From positions 1 through 25,257 of the forward strand of contig CAJUDT010000027.1 in the NCBI GenBank assembly GCA_910585415.1: 25,257 nt of DNA. Direction: 5' to 3'. The DNA comes from an uncultured Flavonifractor sp. (lineage in GTDB: Bacteria; Bacillota; Clostridia; Oscillospirales; Oscillospiraceae). The notes under the pieces were generated by a model. The model was not told the DNA's origin and made no database searches. It saw nothing but the letters and a program-made list of their open reading frames with translations. This document shows positions 21,981 to 25,257 of this stretch, one piece after another (position 1 is the stretch's first letter; every line of letters begins with the position of its first letter). Both the position numbers and the translations under genes were made by a program.

Positions 21981-23903
21981 ATGGGAAAAAAACAGTTCAA
22001 AACCGAATCCAAGCGCGTCCTGGACCTGATGATTAACTCCATCTACACCCACAAAGAGATTTTCCTCCGGGAGATTATCTCCAACGCCAGCGACGCCATT
22101 GACAAGCTCACCTACAAGGCCCTCAGCGCCGGGGAGGCCCTGGACCGCTCCACCCTTCAAATCACCCTCATTCCCGACGAGGAAGGGGGCACTCTGACGG
22201 TAATCGACAACGGCGTGGGCATGACCCGTGAGGAACTGGAATCCAACCTGGGCACCATCGCCCGCAGCGGCTCCCTCCAGTTCAAGCAGGACATGGCCGC
22301 CGCCGGGGCCGTCCCGGAGAGCGGCACCGACATCATCGGACAGTTCGGCGTGGGCTTTTACTCCGCCTTCATGGTGGCCGACCAGGTGACGGTCTGTTCC
22401 AAAGCCTACGGCTCCGACGAGGGGTGGCAGTGGCAGTCCTCCGGCGCGGACGGGTACACCCTGGAGCCCTGCGCCATGGAGGAAACGGGCACGAAAATCG
22501 TCATGAAGCTCAAGCCCGACACTGAGGACGAGGATTATCACCAATACCTGCACACCCACACCCTGTCCCGGCTGGTGAAGAAGTACTCGGACTACATCCA
22601 CTACCCCATCCGCATGGAGATGGAGCACACCCGCGCCAAGGAGAAGCCCGCCGGCGCGGCGGAGGACGCTCCCCCCGAGTACGAGACGGTGAAGGAGTGG
22701 GAGACTCTCAATTCCATGGTCCCCCTGTGGCAGCGCCCCAAGAGCGAGGTCAAGGAGGACGAGTACAACGACTTCTATAAGGAGAAGTACGGCGACTGGG
22801 AGGACCCCCTGTCGGTCATCCACGTCTCCGCCGAGGGCGCGGTAGAGTATAAGGCCATGCTCTACCTCCCCGCCAAGGCCCCCTATGACTTCCACTCCCG
22901 GGAGTATCAAAAGGGCCTCCAGCTCTATTCCTCCGGCGTGCTCATCATGGACAAGTGCGCCGACCTGCTCCCGGAGCATTTCCGTTTTGTCAAGGGCGTG
23001 GTGGACTCCCAGGATTTCTCTCTGAACATCAGCCGGGAGCTGCTCCAGCACACCCGTCAGCTGAAGGTCATTGCCTCCAACCTGGAGAAGAAAATCAAGG
23101 GGGAGCTGCTCCGCCTCCAGAAGGACGACCGGGAGAAGTACGAGCGGTTCTGGACTGCCTTTGGCCTTCAGCTGAAGGTGGGTGTGGTGGCCGACTTCGG
23201 CCAGCATAAGGACCTGCTCAAGGACCTGCTGCTCTTCTGGTCCTCCCACGGGGGCAAGCGGACCACCCTCAAGGAGTACGCGGAGCGTATGCCGGCGGAC
23301 CAGCCCTATGCCTACTACGCCTGCGGCGAGGACGTGGCCCAGCTGGAAAAACTCCCCCAGGCGGAGCGCATTCGGGACAAGGGCTATGAAATTCTCTACC
23401 TCACCGACGAGCCCGACCAATTTGTGATTGAGGCCCTGGCGGAGGCGGCACAGGGCAAGCCCTTCAAATCGGTAGACGACCCGGAGGCCCTTCCGGAGAG
23501 CGAGGAAGAGAAAGCCGCCAGCGAGAAGAAGGCCCAGGACAACCAGGATGTGCTGGACTTTGTCCAGGAGGCCCTTGGGGACAAGGTCCACGCGGTCCGG
23601 GTATCCAAGGTTTTGAAATCCGGCGCGGTGTGCATGACGGCGGAGGGCCCCATTACCCTGGAAATGGAGAAGTATTTTCAGCGGGTGGACCCGGAGCAGG
23701 CCAAGGGGATGAAGGCCCAGCGGGTGCTGGAGCTCAACCCCGACGCGGGGGCCTTTGCGGCCCTGCGTGCGGCCCTGGACAGCGACCGGGAGAAGGCCGG
23801 CCGGTATGCCCAGCTGCTGTACAGTCAGGCGCTGCTCATTGCCGGACTGCCCCTGGAGGACCCGGTGGGCTATACGGAGCTGGTGTGCGCTCTGATGCAG
23901 TAG
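21981..23903 (+). CDS. htpG: Molecular chaperone HtpG (bacterial Hsp90)
   Basis: ATP-dependent cytosolic chaperone for client proteins under stress. The 640-residue product matches the family throughout: the N-terminal GHKL ATPase with EIISNASDAIDKL, DNGVGM and GQFGVGFYSAF, a middle domain with the SREYQKGLQLYSSGVLI and DLLPEHFRFVKGVVDS segments, and a C-terminal dimerisation domain. ATG 21981 is preceded by AGGAGG. The gene is controlled by a perfect CIRCE element, whereas in Bacillus subtilis htpG is outside the HrcA regulon. No terminator of note follows in the 150 bases before the next gene. Confidence 0.97.
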   Translation: MGKKQFKTESKRVLDLMINSIYTHKEIFLREIISNASDAIDKLTYKALSAGEALDRSTLQITLIPDEEGGTLTVIDNGVGMTREELESNLGTIARSGSLQFKQDMAAAGAVPESGTDIIGQFGVGFYSAFMVADQVTVCSKAYGSDEGWQWQSSGADGYTLEPCAMEETGTKIVMKLKPDTEDEDYHQYLHTHTLSRLVKKYSDYIHYPIRMEMEHTRAKEKPAGAAEDAPPEYETVKEWETLNSMVPLWQRPKSEVKEDEYNDFYKEKYGDWEDPLSVIHVSAEGAVEYKAMLYLPAKAPYDFHSREYQKGLQLYSSGVLIMDKCADLLPEHFRFVKGVVDSQDFSLNISRELLQHTRQLKVIASNLEKKIKGELLRLQKDDREKYERFWTAFGLQLKVGVVADFGQHKDLLKDLLLFWSSHGGKRTTLKEYAERMPADQPYAYYACGEDVAQLEKLPQAERIRDKGYEILYLTDEPDQFVIEALAEAAQGKPFKSVDDPEALPESEEEKAASEKKAQDNQDVLDFVQEALGDKVHAVRVSKVLKSGAVCMTAEGPITLEMEKYFQRVDPEQAKGMKAQRVLELNPDAGAFAALRAALDSDREKAGRYAQLLYSQALLIAGLPLEDPVGYTELVCALMQ

Positions 23904-24012
23904 GTTTTTCCTGCCGCTCCAGTATCTGGTATAAAATGCCGTATTCTATCGTATGTCCCGTTACCCGTAAAAATTTCAAAAATTACCCCTTCCCTTTTTC
24001 AAGAAAATGTAT

Positions 24013-24034
24013 TATACTATACTGCGTAGTATAG
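24013..24034 (+). promoter_or_regulatory. -10 region with overlapping palindrome
   Basis: TATACT at 24013-24018 overlaps the dyad CTATACT (24017-24023) / AGTATAG (24028-24034). No good -35 is visible (TTCCCT at 23990), which would suit a regulated promoter. Confidence 0.45.
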
Positions 24035-24055
24035 GAGAAGAGGAGGGTGTCCGCA

Positions 24056-24274
24056 ATGGTGATTACGAAGAAAGTACCTTCCGCATGGGCGCTGCACCGG
24101 CTGCACCAGCTGTCCTTTTCTGTACCGGAGGAGGTACAGGTTCGGGCCGTGGATGGGAGCATGGTGGCGGACGCCAAATCGCCCCTGGGGCTCTATGTTC
24201 TGGATTTCTCCCGGCCGGTAGAGATCGTCACGGACTCACCGGCGGTTCTGGAGGAACTGGAGGCCTGGGCCTGA
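24056..24274 (+). CDS. Short HPr-like protein
   Basis: The 72-residue protein resembles the HPr fold in length and in the segment VRAVDGSMVADAKSPLGLYVLDFSRPVEIVTD, written in parts: VRAVDGS, then DAKSPLGLYVLD, which parallels the KSIMG regulatory-serine loop of HPr, then VEIVTD. The GxHARPA active-site pattern is absent; only ALHRLH occurs near that position. It is therefore probably not a sugar phosphocarrier. AGGAGG lies nine bases before ATG 24056. A GTG three codons earlier is possible but too close to the RBS. Function unknown; the HPr link is tentative. Confidence 0.55.
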   Translation: MVITKKVPSAWALHRLHQLSFSVPEEVQVRAVDGSMVADAKSPLGLYVLDFSRPVEIVTDSPAVLEELEAWA

Positions 24275-24310
24275 GCATGGTCTGAATGGAATCAACGCAC
24301 GCGACGCGGA

Positions 24311-24354
24311 GCCGCCTGTACCCGAGAGGGGGTGCAGGCGGCTTGTTTGCGTTT
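24311..24354 (+). terminator. Terminator after the HPr-like gene
   Basis: 13-bp stem GCCGCCTGTACCC (24311-24323) / 24330-24342 with one G-T pair, then TTGTTTGCGTTT. Confidence 0.8.
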
Positions 24355-24415
24355 CCGGCATAGTCTGGGACGGGCCCACATATACATACCACGTCAACAA
24401 CACTTAGGAGCGTGG

Positions 24416-25045
24416 ATGGATATGCAGACAATTTGGAATGAGAACCGGGTAATCCTGCGGGGCACGGCGGCGGCGGAGCCGGTGCTGTCCCATGAAAACC
24501 ATGGGGTGGCGTATTATACGTTTCCGCTGTCGGTGCTGCGGCTTTCGGGGTCGGAGGATCGAATCAATGTGATTGCGGCGGCTTCGGTGCTGGAGCGCTG
24601 TCCGGTGTCGGCGGGGATGACCTTGGAGGGGGAAGGGGAGGTCCGTTCCTTCAATAACAAGAGCGGCCAGGGCAGCCGTCTGGTCATTACGTTTTACGCC
24701 CGCACCATCCGCCCGGCGGAGGGGGAGCATTGGAACGAGGTTCACCTTGCGGGTGTGTTGTGCAAGCCGCCTATCCTGCGCCGCACGCCCCTGGGGCGGG
24801 ATATCTGCGACCTGATGCTGGCGGTCAACCGCCGGTACGGGCGGGCGGATTATTTGCCCTGTATCGCCTGGGGGGCGCTGGCCCAGCAGTGCGGGGGGTT
24901 CGCCGTGGGCGACGGCGTGCGCCTGAGCGGACGCCTGCAGAGCCGTGGGTATACAAAAGTCGAACATGGGCTCAGTGTGGAAAAAACTGCTTTTGAGGTT
25001 TCGATTATGCGGCTGGAGCCGGTGGAGGGGGAGGCTTCTACATAG
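24416..25045 (+). CDS. Single-stranded DNA-binding protein-like, tandem OB folds
   Basis: The 209-residue product reads as two OB-fold halves. The first (about 5-100) runs from NRVILRGTAAAEPVLSHE to VITFYARTI. The second (about 105-200) starts NEVHLAGVLCKPPILRRTPLGRDIC and continues LMLAVNRR, ADYLPCIAWGALA and GRLQSRGYTK, the classic SSB strand order. The acidic DDDIPF-type tail of replicative SSB is missing, so it likely does not recruit the same partners. Such double-OB SSB-like proteins are common in gut Clostridia. AGGAG lies five bases before ATG 24416 and eleven before ATG 24422; either may be used. It is probably not the main SSB. Confidence 0.75.
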   Translation: MDMQTIWNENRVILRGTAAAEPVLSHENHGVAYYTFPLSVLRLSGSEDRINVIAAASVLERCPVSAGMTLEGEGEVRSFNNKSGQGSRLVITFYARTIRPAEGEHWNEVHLAGVLCKPPILRRTPLGRDICDLMLAVNRRYGRADYLPCIAWGALAQQCGGFAVGDGVRLSGRLQSRGYTKVEHGLSVEKTAFEVSIMRLEPVEGEAST

Positions 25046-25047
25046 GG

Positions 25048-25067
25048 CCCCCCTGGGGGTTTTTGTT
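25048..25067 (+). terminator. Weak terminator after the SSB-like gene
   Basis: C-run and G-run (25048-25059) able to form a short stem, then TTTTTGTTT. The stem is small, so confidence is limited. Confidence 0.4.
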
Positions 25068-25127
25068 TCTCTTATGCCTCTTCCTCGTTACTCTGGAGGT
25101 TTTTGTTTCTCTTATGCCTCTTCCTCG
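25051..25127 (+). repeat. Tandem duplication with 40-bp period
   Basis: A 30-bp exact repeat, 25058-25087 and 25098-25127 (beginning GGTTTTTGTTTCTC), with the ten bases before each copy also similar. The first copy includes the T tract after the SSB-like gene. Only two units are present. Confidence 0.85.
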
Positions 25128-25166
25128 GTTCTCCCTACGTTTCGTTTTCTGGTCCTGCCTCCGGCG

Positions 25167-25194
25167 GGTTACTTTCCAGTGATGGAAAGTAACC
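25167..25194. repeat. Perfect 11-bp dyad, likely dispersed intergenic repeat
   Basis: GGTTACTTTCC (25167-25177), loop AGTGAT, GGAAAGTAACC (25184-25194), followed by CAAAGA and a second GC-rich stem from about 25203. I know similar GTTACTTT-type hairpins as repeated intergenic elements in many genomes; copy number here is unknown because the window ends. Confidence 0.65.
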
Positions 25195-25257
25195 AAAGAT
25201 CACCGGGCCTGCGGGCCCGGACCCGGGGTCGGGGGGCGGCGGTGGAGGTACGGGGCT

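Noticed and set aside
25058..25127. CRISPR array
   Set aside because: Only two units with a 10-base gap between them; no spacers of normal length and no cas genes.

Overview
The window looks like a chromosomal segment of a GC-rich Clostridia member, most likely Oscillospiraceae (Flavonifractor, Lawsonibacter or Pseudoflavonifractor type). The grounds are strong AAAGGAGG ribosome binding sites, many TTGACA/TATAAT promoters with 17-bp spacers, a CIRCE heat-shock operator, a DUF1836 protein, paired C69 dipeptidases carrying a copper-amine-oxidase-like C-terminal domain, and heavy use of GC-ending codons. This placement is inference; no rRNA or tRNA gene was seen.

Layout. Positions 1-990 hold minus-strand debris that looks like old phage material: the first 134 codons of an SbcC-like AAA ATPase and the C-terminal half of a DUF5758 protein without a usable start, next to an orphan plus-strand terminator. 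A RelE/ParE-type toxin-antitoxin pair follows (1125-1603), then a two-gene unit of a catalytically eroded alanine-racemase-fold protein and D-aminoacyl-tRNA deacylase (1764-3292). Two secreted C69 peptidase paralogues (3463-5172 and 5755-7458) share a 228-bp identical 3' segment and are separated by an AT-rich leader with nested inverted repeats. A DUF1836 regulator, an NfeD-like membrane protein and a flotillin form an apparent membrane-microdomain operon (7615-10382).

Positions 10403-20699 are the accessory heart of the window. There is a small Cys-rich protein, three small XRE-type regulators with one divergent short gene, a HerA-type hexameric ATPase, and three different DNA methyltransferases in a row. 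The methyltransferases overlap by ATGA and are transcribed from their own promoter. The first carries a four-Cys zinc ribbon, the second resembles Eco57I-type enzymes, and the third is a 1070-aa protein with a possible degenerate nuclease-like N-terminus. No complete known defence system (BREX, DISARM, HerA-NurA, HerA-SIR2) can be reconstructed, so this is the best candidate for an undescribed DNA-modification or defence locus.

The right end returns to housekeeping genes: a small membrane protein (minus), signal peptidase I, htpG under a perfect CIRCE element, a short HPr-like protein behind a palindrome, and a tandem-OB-fold SSB-like protein. The last 200 bases hold a 40-bp-period tandem repeat and an 11-bp perfect dyad typical of dispersed intergenic repeats.
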